Shown piece by piece: positions 13,151-23,026 of a stretch of 64,000 bases of DNA. Made by a program: the position numbers and the translations under genes. The notes beneath the pieces are model-generated. The model saw nothing but the letters and a program-made list of their open reading frames with translations. It did no database searches and was not told where the DNA came from. Location: NCBI GenBank assembly GCA_030614785.1, contig JAUWTJ010000002.1:62001-126000 (forward strand), given 5' to 3'. Every line of letters starts with the position of its first letter. Within the stretch, counting starts at the first letter, position 1. The stretch is from Alphaproteobacteria bacterium. Lineage in GTDB: Bacteria; Pseudomonadota; Alphaproteobacteria; M2410.

Positions 13151-14851
13151 TCAGCTGGAAGGGCGCCTCAAAAAGGCAGGAATATCAAGTTTGTCTTCAG
13201 GAATTGAGGGATCGTTGAGTTGACTGCCAGGGTCGAGCGTGACCTTGGGGGCATCAACCATACCCTCGGACGGTTTTGGCTGGCTGATAATCGGTGCGGC
13301 CGGCTCCACACGCTGAGCCGAGGCTGCTTCGGGCTGGGAGAAAAGGCGCTGACGCCCTCCGGAAACCCGGCTCAGGAGCCCACCGCGCTTGCGACGAACA
13401 CGTGGCTCATGTGGTTCAGGAGCTTCAAATCCGGGCAGCATTCTTTCCCTGGAAACAACAGGCGCAGCCTCCTCCTCCTCGGCTTGAGCAGCAGAGCGCA
13501 CCTCGGTGCCCGGGGTGGCTTCAGGGGGCATTGTCGGGGCCGCCGGCTTGTCATTTCTCGTGGCGAACTCGGAGGCACGCTGAATGAGATCCTGGGCCGT
13601 TGATCCAGCTTCCTGCGACATCGAGGCTTCGGGAGGAGCAACAGCCTCCGCATCGACCGAACCCAATACTTCAGCCACATCGGTTACAGGGGCTGCAGGA
13701 GCTTCCATCTTGTCGACGTCAGTCTCGGCTGCAAAGTCTGAAGAAACAGCGGCAGAGCCTACTGCTCTCGTACCGCCCTGCGGCGTTACCGCCGGACGCC
13801 CTGATGCGGTTCTCCATGCCGGGCGCTCGGGGCGTTTCAAGACGGCAACATTGGACACAGGCTCGGACGGATCGAGTTCGAGTTCGTCGGCATTAATACC
13901 TGTTGCAACAACCGAGACCCGCATCGGTCCTTCCATGTTTTCATCAAAAGTCGAGCCGACAATGATATTGGCTTCCGGATCGACTTCGGAGCGGATGCGA
14001 TTTGCCGCTTCATCGACTTCAAAGAGAGTCAGATCCATGCCGCCGGTAATATTGATAAGCACGCCGCGTGCGCCCTTCATGGAAACCTCGTCAAGCAGAG
14101 GATTGGAGATCGCGGCTTCAGCAGCTTCAAGAGCCCGTTTTTCGCCTGTCGCCTCGCCAGTTCCCATCATGGCTTTGCCCATTTCGTCCATGACGGTACG
14201 CACATCGGCAAAGTCGAGATTGATCAGGCCCGGCATAACCATCAGGTCGGTAATCCCGCGAACGCCGGAGTGAAGAACTTCGTCCGCCATGGCGAAAGCA
14301 TCAGCGAAGGTGGTCTTTTCGTTTGCGACGCGGAAGAGATTTTGATTGGGGATAATAATGAGCGTATCAACATATTGTTGAAGCTCTCTGAGCCCGGCTT
14401 CAGCGATACGCATCCGGCGCGCCCCTTCAAACTGGAAAGGCTTGGTGACAACACCCACCGTCAAAATGCCCTGATCGCGTGCCGCCTGCGCAATGACGGG
14501 CGCCGCACCGGTCCCGGTGCCACCGCCCATGCCGGCGGTAATGAAAACCATATTCGTGTTAACGAGATTGTCGAGGATCTCCGCCAGGCTCTCTTCGGCA
14601 GCCGCGCGGCCAACCTCTGGCCGCGACCCGGCACCCAGGCCTTCTGTAATGGCTGTTCCGATCTGAATGCGCCGCTCGGCACGAGAGTTATGCAGCGCCT
14701 GAGCGTCTGCATTCGCGGCCACAAACTCGACCCCTTGCAGATTGGACGCGATCATATTGTTTACGGCATTTCCGCCTGCCCCGCCGACGCCAAAGACTGT
14801 AATCCTCGGTTTCAGTTCCGTCGTCTCCGGCATTCGCAGATTGATGCTCAT
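13151..14851 (-). CDS. ftsZ: Cell division protein FtsZ
   Basis: Tubulin-like GTPase that polymerises into the division ring at midcell. The first 320 residues carry the GTP-binding fold: [12 protein letters not shown], the tubulin signature [12 protein letters not shown] near residue 110, and the T7 loop [12 protein letters not shown] long disordered linker of roughly 220 residues, rich in Ala, Pro and Glu, follows. The protein ends in [14 protein letters not shown], the conserved C-terminal peptide that binds FtsA and other partners. At 566 aa it is long, as in other Alphaproteobacteria with extended linkers. ATG 14851. Upstream lie a GANTC site and paired TTAA boxes, described separately. 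Confidence 0.98.
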   Translation of the reverse strand: MSINLRMPETTELKPRITVFGVGGAGGNAVNNMIASNLQGVEFVAANADAQALHNSRAERRIQIGTAITEGLGAGSRPEVGRAAAEESLAEILDNLVNTNMVFITAGMGGGTGTGAAPVIAQAARDQGILTVGVVTKPFQFEGARRMRIAEAGLRELQQYVDTLIIIPNQNLFRVANEKTTFADAFAMADEVLHSGVRGITDLMVMPGLINLDFADVRTVMDEMGKAMMGTGEATGEKRALEAAEAAISNPLLDEVSMKGARGVLINITGGMDLTLFEVDEAANRIRSEVDPEANIIVGSTFDENMEGPMRVSVVATGINADELELDPSEPVSNVAVLKRPERPAWRTASGRPAVTPQGGTRAVGSAAVSSDFAAETDVDKMEAPAAPVTDVAEVLGSVDAEAVAPPEASMSQEAGSTAQDLIQRASEFATRNDKPAAPTMPPEATPGTEVRSAAQAEEEEAAPVVSRERMLPGFEAPEPHEPRVRRKRGGLLSRVSGGRQRLFSQPEAASAQRVEPAAPIISQPKPSEGMVDAPKVTLDPGSQLNDPSIPEDKLDIPAFLRRPSS

Positions 14852-14903
14852 GTTCTGCTCTCCACTTTCTCTAATTCACGCACCGAATAATCCACTGGTG
14901 GAC

Positions 14904-14958
14904 GATTCGCCTAGTCATAATCTATCAAGTATTCGTCCAATTAGTTAATATTCGTTAA
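14904..14958 (-). promoter_or_regulatory. Putative cell-cycle control region upstream of ftsZ (GANTC and TTAA boxes)
   Basis: Between ftsA and ftsZ lie GATTC (14904-14908, a GANTC methylation-type site 53 bases before the ftsZ ATG) and two TTAA boxes at 14945 and 14955 separated by 6 bases, the second inside TTCGTTAACGAA. In Caulobacter, ftsZ is controlled by CtrA (TTAA-N7-TTAA) and by CcrM methylation of GANTC. The spacing here is N6, so CtrA binding is uncertain. Confidence 0.45.
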
Positions 14959-15005
14959 CGAATTGGGGAATTGTTTCGCATCCGTACCTGTTTCTTCAGC
15001 ACGAT

Positions 15006-16322
15006 CTACCAAAGCCACGCACGCAACCTCCCGATCTTTGATTCGAAAGGCACGTATGAGACTTCCTGCGGGTTGAACGCCACATCGACCGGAGGATCTG
15101 TCGCGAAGGTCAAGAGACCTGCGGCGGTGGAAAAGGCCGGGCCGCGCGTTGCATCTGCCAGACCGGTCAGTTTGGTTGGCCGACCAAGACGCACCTGTTT
15201 GTCCAGAATACGGGCACCAAGCTCCTTGACCCCGTTCATCTGACTTGCGCCGCCGGTCAGGACAGCGCGGCGACCTGCAATTTGGGCCTTTGGATTAGCG
15301 GCAATCAAATCGCGCACATGTTCAAATGTCTCTTCGAGGCGCGGGCGAATAATCTGGGTCAGCGTTGAGCGCGGGACGGACATGCCCTCCGCGTCGTCAT
15401 CTTCACCAACCTGGGGAACCCGAATCATGTCCCGATCATCATTTGGTCCGCCAAAGGCACTGCCATAAAGCGCTTTCATTCGCTCGGCATTGTCCATCGA
15501 TGTCGAGAGGCCAAGCGCGATGTCATTGGTGACTGCGTTGCCACCAAATGGAACAACACCTGTAAACTGCAACATTCCTCTGGCAAAAACCGCGACGGAT
15601 GTCGTGCCGCCGCCCATATCGACCACGGTCACACCCAGATCCAGTTCATCCTCAACGAGACAGGCGAGGCCTGATGCAAAAGGTGAGGCAACAAAACGGG
15701 TTACGTCCAGATGGCAACGCTCTACACAAACCCGCAAATTACGCAAAGGCCCGGGAGCTGCGGTCACCAGATTGACGTCCACGCCCAATTCCTTGCCATA
15801 CATGCCTTCAGGATGAGCGATGTTTCGATTGGCATCAATTCGATAGCCGGTCGGAACCGCATGCACGATCTGATGCTCGCCGCCATCAAGTGCCATAAGC
15901 CCTTGTCTCAGGACCCGGCTCACATCTGCCTCCTCGACTTCACGGCCAGCGATATTGATGACACTTGAGGAGGTGTGACTTCCGATACACGACATCGACA
16001 GATTGACCACTACGTCACGAACTGTGACATCTGCCATGCGCTCGGCCGCCTCGACCGCAGCCCGGATCGATTGCTCGGCCAGCTCCATGTCAACGACAGA
16101 GCCATTTTTCAGACCATGACAGATATGATGACCAATCCCGATAACACGCACAGGCAATGGTGCGCCAGACTTGCCGGTCTCCTTGATACCGATAAAGCAG
16201 GAAATTTTTGTTGAACCAACATCAAGTGCTGCGAAGGTGCGCTGCCTCAGAGCCCCGCGAACTGCCGGTCGCGTAGCTTCAGGCCGGTCTCTCTTTACTC
16301 TGGCGGATGAAAGAAAGTTCAT
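15006..16322 (-). CDS. ftsA: Cell division protein FtsA
   Basis: Actin-like ATPase that tethers FtsZ to the inner membrane and recruits later divisome proteins. Visible are the phosphate-1 motif ALDVGSTKISCFIG near residue 30, the SHS2/1C insert (VVNLSMSCIGSHTSSSV), phosphate-2 DMGGGTTSVAVF, and the adenosine segment LTGGASQMNGVKELG. The C-terminus (SKIGRLRAWLW) fits an amphipathic membrane-targeting helix. ATG 16322 has GAAGG five bases upstream; ATG 16334, four codons earlier, has a GGGAG directly abutting it and is less likely. It sits between ftsQ and ftsZ in the standard order. Confidence 0.96.
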   Translation of the reverse strand: MNFLSSARVKRDRPEATRPAVRGALRQRTFAALDVGSTKISCFIGIKETGKSGAPLPVRVIGIGHHICHGLKNGSVVDMELAEQSIRAAVEAAERMADVTVRDVVVNLSMSCIGSHTSSSVINIAGREVEEADVSRVLRQGLMALDGGEHQIVHAVPTGYRIDANRNIAHPEGMYGKELGVDVNLVTAAPGPLRNLRVCVERCHLDVTRFVASPFASGLACLVEDELDLGVTVVDMGGGTTSVAVFARGMLQFTGVVPFGGNAVTNDIALGLSTSMDNAERMKALYGSAFGGPNDDRDMIRVPQVGEDDDAEGMSVPRSTLTQIIRPRLEETFEHVRDLIAANPKAQIAGRRAVLTGGASQMNGVKELGARILDKQVRLGRPTKLTGLADATRGPAFSTAAGLLTFATDPPVDVAFNPQEVSYVPFESKIGRLRAWLW

Positions 16323-16403
16323 GCGCGCCTTCATCTCCCTGATCGTGTTGTCGTCGTCAAAACCGAGTTAGCCTACACGGTCCAATTCACTCAAATTTCG
16401 CAT

Positions 16404-17342
16404 TTACGTCTTCGACCCTGGTGACCACAAACGATCGGCTTCCTCGTCGGTCAACTTCAGATACACTCTGTCAGGTAGCCTGAGATCAACAGATTTGATC
16501 TCCTGCTTGAACAAATCATACTCGTTATTGTATTTCACAATTCGCGACAGTGCAAAATGAATATTTTCAGCAGGCAGACGGATTTCGATCCCGTTTATCA
16601 GTCTCAGATTCCACCTGCGGTCTGCAACACGGATGGCGGAAGCGAAGTTTTCCCGAATGTCGGGAAATGCAGCCAGCGCCGTTAGCAGTGCGGCGGTCTC
16701 CCCCGGCGCCCCCGATCCAACGACGAGTGGCAGGTTCATAGCCCATTCATCCCTGAATTCATCCAGGATAAACCCGTTGTTATCCACGAGATGCAGGTTG
16801 CCATCCATCTGCCAGATGGCGACAGGGCGACGCTCCGTGATCACGACATGGATTGTACGCGGGAGAAGACGGATGACCTTGGCGTCCTCGACCCACTCAA
16901 TTTCTTCAAGACGGGCCCGGGCGGCCGCGACATCAAAATGCAGGATGGACCCGCCCTGGACAATGCCAATGGCCTCGCGAACCTCTTCAAGGTCGGCGCG
17001 ATTGCGCCCCTCAACGCGGATTTGCTCGACAGACAGGCCCGAGGCAACAAGCACATGGCGTGTCGCATCATTGACTTCATCTGCAACCCATTCTCCGACC
17101 CCCGCGGCCAAAGCCACATAGAGCGAAACTGCCACAACAACGAATGAGCCGATCAAGGCGTGCAGGCGATAACTCAGGATGCGATCCCTCAGATCGGTTA
17201 CCTTCTGCTTTTGCCTCGCAAACCAGCTCTGCTTCTTGCGGCGTGTCCCTTTGCGGGGCTTGGACTTTGCTCTGGATTTTGAACGAGATTTGGGAGCAGC
17301 CGGTTTTCTCGCCGCATGTGTCCTTTGGCTTATCGCTGACAT
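16404..17342 (-). CDS. ftsQ: Cell division protein FtsQ
   Basis: Single-pass inner-membrane divisome protein linking early and late components with FtsB/FtsL. The N-terminal cytosolic tail of about 60 residues is strikingly basic (runs such as KSRSKSRAKSKPRKG), followed by one membrane helix (LIGSFVVVAVSLYVALAAGV). A POTRA domain follows, from VEQIRVEGRNRADLEEV to VVITERRPVAIW, then the FtsQ beta domain. ATG 17342 has GGAGG seven bases upstream and overlaps the end of ddlB by 13 bases. Length (312 aa) is normal for Alphaproteobacteria. Confidence 0.94.
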   Translation of the reverse strand: MSAISQRTHAARKPAAPKSRSKSRAKSKPRKGTRRKKQSWFARQKQKVTDLRDRILSYRLHALIGSFVVVAVSLYVALAAGVGEWVADEVNDATRHVLVASGLSVEQIRVEGRNRADLEEVREAIGIVQGGSILHFDVAAARARLEEIEWVEDAKVIRLLPRTIHVVITERRPVAIWQMDGNLHLVDNNGFILDEFRDEWAMNLPLVVGSGAPGETAALLTALAAFPDIRENFASAIRVADRRWNLRLINGIEIRLPAENIHFALSRIVKYNNEYDLFKQEIKSVDLRLPDRVYLKLTDEEADRLWSPGSKT

Positions 17343-18259
17343 GATGCGTCCTCCACCATCCAGCTCACAAGATCAGGGAAGGAGATCCCCTTGAATGCGG
17401 CTTGTTCAGGAACAAGCGAGGTCGGTGTCATGCCTGGCTGGGTGTTGATCTCCAGCATAACCAGATCGCCCGGGCTCTTTGTCGTATCGTCATATCTGAA
17501 GTCGGCGCGAGCGACACCGCGGCAACCAAGGACCTCAAAAGCTCTTTCAGACTGCAGGCAGGCCTGTACAAAAATCTCCTCCGGCACTTCGGCGGGCAAT
17601 ATATGCGCTGATCCACCCTCGGCATATTTCGAATCGTAGTCATAAAAACTTGCTTTGGGATCAATTTCCGTAACCCCAAGAGCAGTTCCGCCCATGACGG
17701 TCACCGTCAGCTCGCGGCCAGCGATGAAACGCTCAAGCATGACCTCCTCGCCCAGACCGGCTTTAGGGTCGTCGAGGGCTTCCGGCGGACGATTGTCGCC
17801 TTTGCGCACCAGAAAGACGCCGACGGACGAGCCCTGATTGACTGGTTTGATCACGTAAGGTGGTTCCATAAGATGAGACTTCATGACGTCATCGCGCTTT
17901 GCCACCATGCCGATTGCGCAGGTAATGCCAACTTTCTCGAAGAGCGCCTTGGCGCGTTCCTTGTCCATGGCGATGGCGGAGGCCAGCACGCCGGAATGTG
18001 TGTAAGGAATTTCCAGAACCTCGAGGAGCCCCTGGACGCAGCCATCTTCGCCCCATTGACCGTGAAGCGCATTAAAAACCACATCGGGAGCGACTTGCCT
18101 GAGACGTTCGGCAAGGTCATGACCTACATCAATTTCTGTGACCTTGTAGCCGCTCTCGCGCAGACCCGCAGCACAATCGCGCCCGGTGACAAGCGATACC
18201 TCGCGCTCGGCCGACCAGCCGCCGCACAGAAGGGCCACGTGTTTCTTTGTCTCACTCAT
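17330..18259 (-). CDS. ddlB: D-alanine--D-alanine ligase
   Basis: ATP-grasp enzyme joining two D-alanines for the peptidoglycan stem peptide. The 309-residue protein shows the N-terminal LCGGWSAEREVSL motif, the substrate-shaping HGQWGEDGCVQGLLE segment, the ATP-grasp loop KPVNQGSSVGV, and the metal and substrate motif LEINTQPGMTPTSLVPEQA. ATG 18259. The gene is separated from murB by 100 bases, the widest gap within the mur part of the cluster, and that gap holds a TTAA-box/palindrome element. It overlaps ftsQ, so ddlB-ftsQ-ftsA may start from their own promoter as well as from read-through. Confidence 0.95.
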   Translation of the reverse strand: MSETKKHVALLCGGWSAEREVSLVTGRDCAAGLRESGYKVTEIDVGHDLAERLRQVAPDVVFNALHGQWGEDGCVQGLLEVLEIPYTHSGVLASAIAMDKERAKALFEKVGITCAIGMVAKRDDVMKSHLMEPPYVIKPVNQGSSVGVFLVRKGDNRPPEALDDPKAGLGEEVMLERFIAGRELTVTVMGGTALGVTEIDPKASFYDYDSKYAEGGSAHILPAEVPEEIFVQACLQSERAFEVLGCRGVARADFRYDDTTKSPGDLVMLEINTQPGMTPTSLVPEQAAFKGISFPDLVSWMVEDASCQR

Positions 18260-18328
18260 TCTGCACTCTTACTCTGGACCCGCGACCCCGGTCGGAGCCA
18301 AGATTTTCCGTATTCTCGGCCAGTTTGG

Positions 18329-18352
18329 TTAACGGATCTTAAAGATCCTTAA
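18329..18352 (-). promoter_or_regulatory. Three TTAA boxes with a 15-bp palindrome upstream of ddlB
   Basis: TTAA occurs at 18329, 18339 and 18349, an exact 10-base period. The middle box is the centre of the perfect palindrome GGATCTTAAAGATCC (18334-18348). The element lies just after the murB stop and 70-93 bases before the ddlB start. It could be a regulator-bound internal promoter (CtrA boxes are TTAA-N7-TTAA; here N6) or a transcript hairpin. Both readings are inference. Confidence 0.45.
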
Positions 18353-18359
18353 CGCAATA

Positions 18360-19286
18360 CTAATTTTTTTCACCCTGTTCCCGGCCTGTTCGCCTTATTT
18401 CCCACTCGAGTTCGACGCCGCACGTCTCCTTGACCCGGCGGCGCACTTCTTCCCCCAAATTCTCAAGATCGGCAGCCGTCGCCTCGCCCAGATTAATCAG
18501 GAAGTTACAATGCTGTTCGGAGACCTGAGCCCCACCTATTTGCAACCCCCGACAACCCGCGGCGTCAATGAGCTGCCACGCCTTGAGCCCGCCTGATAGT
18601 GTGAGATCGGGATTTTTAAAGGTACTGCCACCGGTCCGGCTCTTGATCGGCTGAGTGCTCTCTCTGGATTCTGTGATCGCATCCATGCGCGCCTGAATGG
18701 CTTCAGGGGCATCTCGACGTGCCTGAAAGCGAGCCGACGTAAATATGAAGTCTTCGGGAACGCCGGAATGACGGTAAGAGTAGCCCATATCCTCAACCTT
18801 CAAGGTTCGGCTGTGTCCCGTTCGATCGATGGCGGTGCAATCGATCAAAACGTCTTTTGTCTCAGTTCCATAAGAACCGGCATTCATGCGCAATGCGCCA
18901 CCAATGGCGCCGGGAATGCCGCGGTAAAATTCAAGCCCCGTAAGACCAGCCTTTTGGGCGCGACGCGCAACGGTGACATCAAGCGCTGCGGCCCCTGCCT
19001 CGACGACATCGCCTTCAACCTCAATCCCGCCAAATCCCCTGGCAAGGCGGATGGTGACGCCTTCCAGTCCACCGTCCCGTACCAGAAGATTGGAACCGAC
19101 ACCGATAACCCGAACCGGGATATCATCAGGACAACCTCGGAGGAAAGTGGTGAGGTCATCGAAATTTTCGGGTGAAAACAAGACATCTGCCGGGCCGCCG
19201 ACGCGAAACCAGGTCAAGGCATCAAGGCGCTGACCCTTGATATATTTGCCTTCTACCTTCGGCAACCTGTCTATCAGATTGGCCAC
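18360..19286 (-). CDS. murB: UDP-N-acetylenolpyruvoylglucosamine reductase MurB
   Basis: FAD enzyme reducing UDP-GlcNAc-enolpyruvate to UDP-MurNAc, in the cytosol. The 308-residue protein shows FAD-binding motifs [15 protein letters not shown] and [18 protein letters not shown], the catalytic serine loop [11 protein letters not shown], and [11 protein letters not shown] near the end. The pattern is the type IIa form without the extra E. coli insertion. The start is GTG 19286, with CAGGGA about six bases before it and only one base between it and the murC stop. The murC-murB-ddlB order is common in Alphaproteobacteria. Confidence 0.95.
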   Translation of the reverse strand: MANLIDRLPKVEGKYIKGQRLDALTWFRVGGPADVLFSPENFDDLTTFLRGCPDDIPVRVIGVGSNLLVRDGGLEGVTIRLARGFGGIEVEGDVVEAGAAALDVTVARRAQKAGLTGLEFYRGIPGAIGGALRMNAGSYGTETKDVLIDCTAIDRTGHSRTLKVEDMGYSYRHSGVPEDFIFTSARFQARRDAPEAIQARMDAITESRESTQPIKSRTGGSTFKNPDLTLSGGLKAWQLIDAAGCRGLQIGGAQVSEQHCNFLINLGEATAADLENLGEEVRRRVKETCGVELEWEIRRTGREQGEKN

Positions 19287-19287
19287 T

Positions 19288-20697
19288 TCAGTTCCCTGCC
19301 TTCAAGGCCTTGAGCTCACCGGGAAGAGCGTTCGCCCAATTTGTGATGGTTCCGGCGCCAAGACAAATCACCATGTCGCCGGGCTCTGTCACCTGCACAA
19401 TAAGGGGGGCCAGGGATGAAGGATCTTCAAGTGGCAAGACATGCTTGTGACCGTGGGCCCTGAGGCCGTCAATTAGCGCGAGCTGGCTGGCCCCTTCGAC
19501 GGGCGCTTCACCTGCAGCATAGACGTCAGACACGATTACCGTATCTGCATCATTAAAACAGGTGCAGAACTCATCGAAGAGTTCCTTTAGCCTCGAATAT
19601 CGATGCGGCTGGACAACAGCAACAACCTTGCCGGTAAAGGCGCCTCGAGCAGCCTTCAGGGCGGCGGCAATTTCCACCGGATGGTGGCCATAGTCGTCAA
19701 CGACAGTAACGCCGCTTGCCGTCCCGGTTCTGGTAAAACGGCGATTGACGCCCTCAAAGGATGCCAGGGCCTTGCGGATGTCTTTGGGTGCCATTCCCAT
19801 TTCCCGTGCGACGGTAATGCCCGCAAGGGCATTGAGGATGTTGTGGTTGCCGGGCATGGGAAGCCGAACGTCTTTCAGGATCTCCTCACCCTCATCTTTC
19901 TTGAAGACGACAGAAAAGGTCGCACCACTTTCGGCAAATTTCACATCAACCACCCGGACGTCCGCCTGCGGACTTTCTCCATATGTGATAATCCTGCGAT
20001 CCTCAATCTGGCCGATCATGGCCTGAACTTCGGGATGATCGATACACAGCACCGCAAACCCGTAGAAAGGAACATTTTCAACAAAAGTCCGAAAAGCTCG
20101 CCGCAGGGCTTCGAAATCACCGTAGTGATCCAGGTGTTCGGGATCCATATTGGTGACCACAGCAATGGTCGAGGGTAGTTTGACGAAAGTGCCATCAGAC
20201 TCGTCCGCTTCCACGACCATCCAGTCACCTTCGCCAAGGCGCGCGTTGGTGCCATAGGCATTGATAATTCCGCCATTGATAACGGTGGGGTCAAACCCGC
20301 CGCTTTCAAGAAGCGTTGCTATAATGGACGTGGTCGTGGTCTTGCCGTGGGTCCCGCCGATGGACACGCACCATTTCAGGCGCATCAGTTCTGCAAGCAT
20401 TTCAGCGCGGCGCACGATCGGCAGGTGGCGCTCGCGCGCCGCGATGAGCTCCGGATTGTCCGATTTGATGGCACTCGATATTACCACGACACGGGCGCTT
20501 TCGAGATTATCCTCGTGCTGCCCAACTTTAATATCGATACCAAGTTGCCTGAGCCGCGCAACATTGGGGCTCTCTGACGCATCAGAGCCCTGTACCTCGT
20601 AATTCAGATTGTGCATCAACTCGGCGATACCGCTCATGCCAATCCCGCCAATGCCGACAAAGTGAAGTTTGCCCGTCTGAAACGGTGATGCCTTCAT
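19288..20697 (-). CDS. murC: UDP-N-acetylmuramate--L-alanine ligase MurC
   Basis: ATP-dependent ligase adding L-alanine to UDP-MurNAc. The 469-residue protein has the N-terminal UDP-binding motif [16 protein letters not shown], the ATP loop [11 protein letters not shown] near residue 115, EADESDGTF, and the C-terminal Mur ligase domain with [10 protein letters not shown] and QPHRYSR. ATG 20697 overlaps the murG stop in ATGA, indicating translational coupling. Length and motifs are complete. Confidence 0.97.
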   Translation of the reverse strand: MKASPFQTGKLHFVGIGGIGMSGIAELMHNLNYEVQGSDASESPNVARLRQLGIDIKVGQHEDNLESARVVVISSAIKSDNPELIAARERHLPIVRRAEMLAELMRLKWCVSIGGTHGKTTTTSIIATLLESGGFDPTVINGGIINAYGTNARLGEGDWMVVEADESDGTFVKLPSTIAVVTNMDPEHLDHYGDFEALRRAFRTFVENVPFYGFAVLCIDHPEVQAMIGQIEDRRIITYGESPQADVRVVDVKFAESGATFSVVFKKDEGEEILKDVRLPMPGNHNILNALAGITVAREMGMAPKDIRKALASFEGVNRRFTRTGTASGVTVVDDYGHHPVEIAAALKAARGAFTGKVVAVVQPHRYSRLKELFDEFCTCFNDADTVIVSDVYAAGEAPVEGASQLALIDGLRAHGHKHVLPLEDPSSLAPLIVQVTEPGDMVICLGAGTITNWANALPGELKALKAGN

Positions 20698-21875
20698 TTA
20701 CCTTCTCCCTTGGGCGCCGACGCTAGCTCAGCGGCGGTCTGACCCCCGTTTTTACCCGATGCCTCGTTGCTATTACCCCCTTTGGCGATACTTTCAACCA
20801 GATCGGCCAGCTCCTGTGCGGCGCGGGGCCTGCCCATTTCCTTTGCAGCATCAGCCGCGCCCTGAAGCGCAGACGAATCCTCAAGGAGATCCGTCAGAAG
20901 CTTTCGAACGGCCTCAACGCTCATCTCTTTTTGCGGCATGAGCCAGGCACCACCCGCCTCGACCAGATATCGGGCATTTGCCGCCTGATCCCCGTCCAGC
21001 GCCTGCGGCAGCGGGACAAGAATGGATGGACGCCCGATGACCATCAGCTCACAAACCGTTGATGCGCCCGAACGAGATATAACGAGGTGTGCGTCGCGCA
21101 TGCGTTGCGGCATATCATTGTAAAAGGTCTCAACCAGAGCCATGACGCCAATGTCCTCGTAGAGTGTCCGCACCTTCTCCAGGTCCTCGGGCCGGGACTG
21201 CTGACACACCTTGAGGCGCTGCCTCAAAGGTTCACTCAACAGGCCAATGGCTTCGGGCACCACAGTCGAAAGAATTGCAGCTCCCTGAGATCCTCCGAAA
21301 ACCAGAAGGTTGATATCGCCTTCTGCACCCGGAGCGATGTATTTGCGACCAGCCTGTTTGACGACTTCCACGCGCACCGGATTACCAACCAGAGTCTGGC
21401 GAGTTCTGGCTTTCGCGGGAATGCCGACCGGGTTGGGAACCGTAACACCAACGGCTGTCATGTGCGGCGCGAGTGCCCGGTTGGCGCGTCCCATGACGCC
21501 GTTTTGCTCGTGAATGGCTCGCGGCAACCGCCTGAGCACTGCGGCGATCATCGGAGGGATTGAAGGATATCCGCCAAAACCGACAACTGCTGCAGGTCTC
21601 ATCCGCTCCAAAAGGCGATAATTTGACCAAACGGCAGACATGATTGTCATGAGGGCCTGAACTTTACCGACCAACCCTCGCCGCGCGATCGTTGCCGAAC
21701 TGGATGTCACCATGTCGGTGCCCTCAAAACTGTCTTGCCAGCGCATGCCTCGCTCGTCGGTGATGAGTGTAATCTCGTGACCGCGGGCGATCAGTTCGTT
21801 GGCGAGAGCCTGGGCGGGGAAAAGATGTCCGCCCGTTCCGCCTGCAGCAATGACGATCCGTCCCGCTTTGCTCAT
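20694..21875 (-). CDS. murG: UDP-GlcNAc:lipid I GlcNAc transferase MurG
   Basis: Membrane-associated GT-B glycosyltransferase that makes lipid II. Motifs are [15 protein letters not shown] at the N-terminus, [26 protein letters not shown], and the UDP-sugar region [31 protein letters not shown]. The last 25 or so residues ([22 protein letters not shown] region) form a polar extension beyond the usual MurG fold. Its ATG overlaps the ftsW stop by one base, and its TGA overlaps the murC ATG. Confidence 0.96.
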   Translation of the reverse strand: MSKAGRIVIAAGGTGGHLFPAQALANELIARGHEITLITDERGMRWQDSFEGTDMVTSSSATIARRGLVGKVQALMTIMSAVWSNYRLLERMRPAAVVGFGGYPSIPPMIAAVLRRLPRAIHEQNGVMGRANRALAPHMTAVGVTVPNPVGIPAKARTRQTLVGNPVRVEVVKQAGRKYIAPGAEGDINLLVFGGSQGAAILSTVVPEAIGLLSEPLRQRLKVCQQSRPEDLEKVRTLYEDIGVMALVETFYNDMPQRMRDAHLVISRSGASTVCELMVIGRPSILVPLPQALDGDQAANARYLVEAGGAWLMPQKEMSVEAVRKLLTDLLEDSSALQGAADAAKEMGRPRAAQELADLVESIAKGGNSNEASGKNGGQTAAELASAPKGEGK

Positions 21876-23026
21876 TAGCCGCCGCCTCTGACGAGACCAG
21901 CATGGGACACAGCTCGTGAAGCGGCCCGCTTGCGCGTCAGCGCGAGGATCATGCCGGAGGTGATGGCCAGCGCAAGCAAGGACGACCCGCCATATGACAC
22001 CAGTGGCAGCGTCATCCCTTTGGTCGGAAGGACTTTCATATTGACGCCAATGTTGACAATGGCCTGAAGGCCGAAGAGTGAGACAAGACCCGCCGTTGCC
22101 AGCTGGGTAAACGGGTCGATGGTTTCAAGCGACCGAGCAAGGCCGCGCCAGATAATGGTGCTAAACAGGGTCATGAGCGCAAGGCACGCGAAAAGACCGA
22201 ACTCTTCCGCCGTCGCCGCAAAAATAAAATCCGTATGCGCATCGGGCAGGACGTGCTTGATCCGTCCCTCGCCAAGCCCCTGCCCCGTTACACCGCCCCT
22301 GGCAATGGCATCAAGCGACAGATCAATTTGATAGGTGTCGCCGCTGCCCGGATGAAGCCATGTCTCGACCCTTGTACGCACGTGATCGACAGTTATGTAG
22401 GCGGCAACCGAGAGCCCGGCGCCGATGGTCATCAGGGTGATAATCCAGCGCCGCGGAGCTCCGGACAAAAGAAGCATGATGACAAAGGAGGCCGCTATGA
22501 GGCTCGTCTGCCCGAAGTCCGGTTGACGCACAAGCATCATAACGACAAGACCCGTGATGGCAGCCGCTATCAGGCTGATCTGCTTGCGGTTTTGCTCGGT
22601 AACTGACGCAAAGATCGCGGCCAGCACCACAATGAACCCGGGCTTCAGGAACTCGGACGGCTGCAGGGAAAAACTGCCGAGGGAAATCCAGCGAGTCGCT
22701 CCCTTGATATCCATACCCACAAAGGGAAGGATGAGAAGCCCGACAAAGGCTACCGCAAATATGACAAATCCGAGACGGCGAATTGCAGTGGCATCAAGCA
22801 GCGCAATGCCGAGGATGAGCGGAATGGCGACAAGCATGAATGTGAATTGACGAATAAAGAAATGCAGCGGTTCGAGGTGCAGACGTTCGGCGACGGCGGG
22901 ACTGGCCACAAGACCGACAAGAAGACCTGCTGCCATGAGTAGAAAAACACAGAGCAATATACCCTTGTCGACAGTGAACATGAGTTCGGTCCAGGCGCTG
23001 CGGTCAGTTCGAGCAAGCTTCATCAT
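21875..23026 (-). CDS. ftsW: Lipid II polymerase FtsW (SEDS family)
   Basis: Multi-pass inner-membrane SEDS glycosyltransferase that polymerises septal peptidoglycan with FtsI. The 383-residue protein has about ten hydrophobic helices. Family signatures include GATRWISLGSFSLQPSEFLKPG, the RPDFG-like motif RQPDFGQTSL, the catalytic-loop region ending in GVTGQGLGEGRIK, and GMTLPLVSYGGSSLLALAI. ATG 23026 overlaps the murD stop in ATGA. FtsW rather than RodA is favoured by the dcw context between murD and murG. Confidence 0.96.
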   Translation of the reverse strand: MMKLARTDRSAWTELMFTVDKGILLCVFLLMAAGLLVGLVASPAVAERLHLEPLHFFIRQFTFMLVAIPLILGIALLDATAIRRLGFVIFAVAFVGLLILPFVGMDIKGATRWISLGSFSLQPSEFLKPGFIVVLAAIFASVTEQNRKQISLIAAAITGLVVMMLVRQPDFGQTSLIAASFVIMLLLSGAPRRWIITLMTIGAGLSVAAYITVDHVRTRVETWLHPGSGDTYQIDLSLDAIARGGVTGQGLGEGRIKHVLPDAHTDFIFAATAEEFGLFACLALMTLFSTIIWRGLARSLETIDPFTQLATAGLVSLFGLQAIVNIGVNMKVLPTKGMTLPLVSYGGSSLLALAITSGMILALTRKRAASRAVSHAGLVRGGG

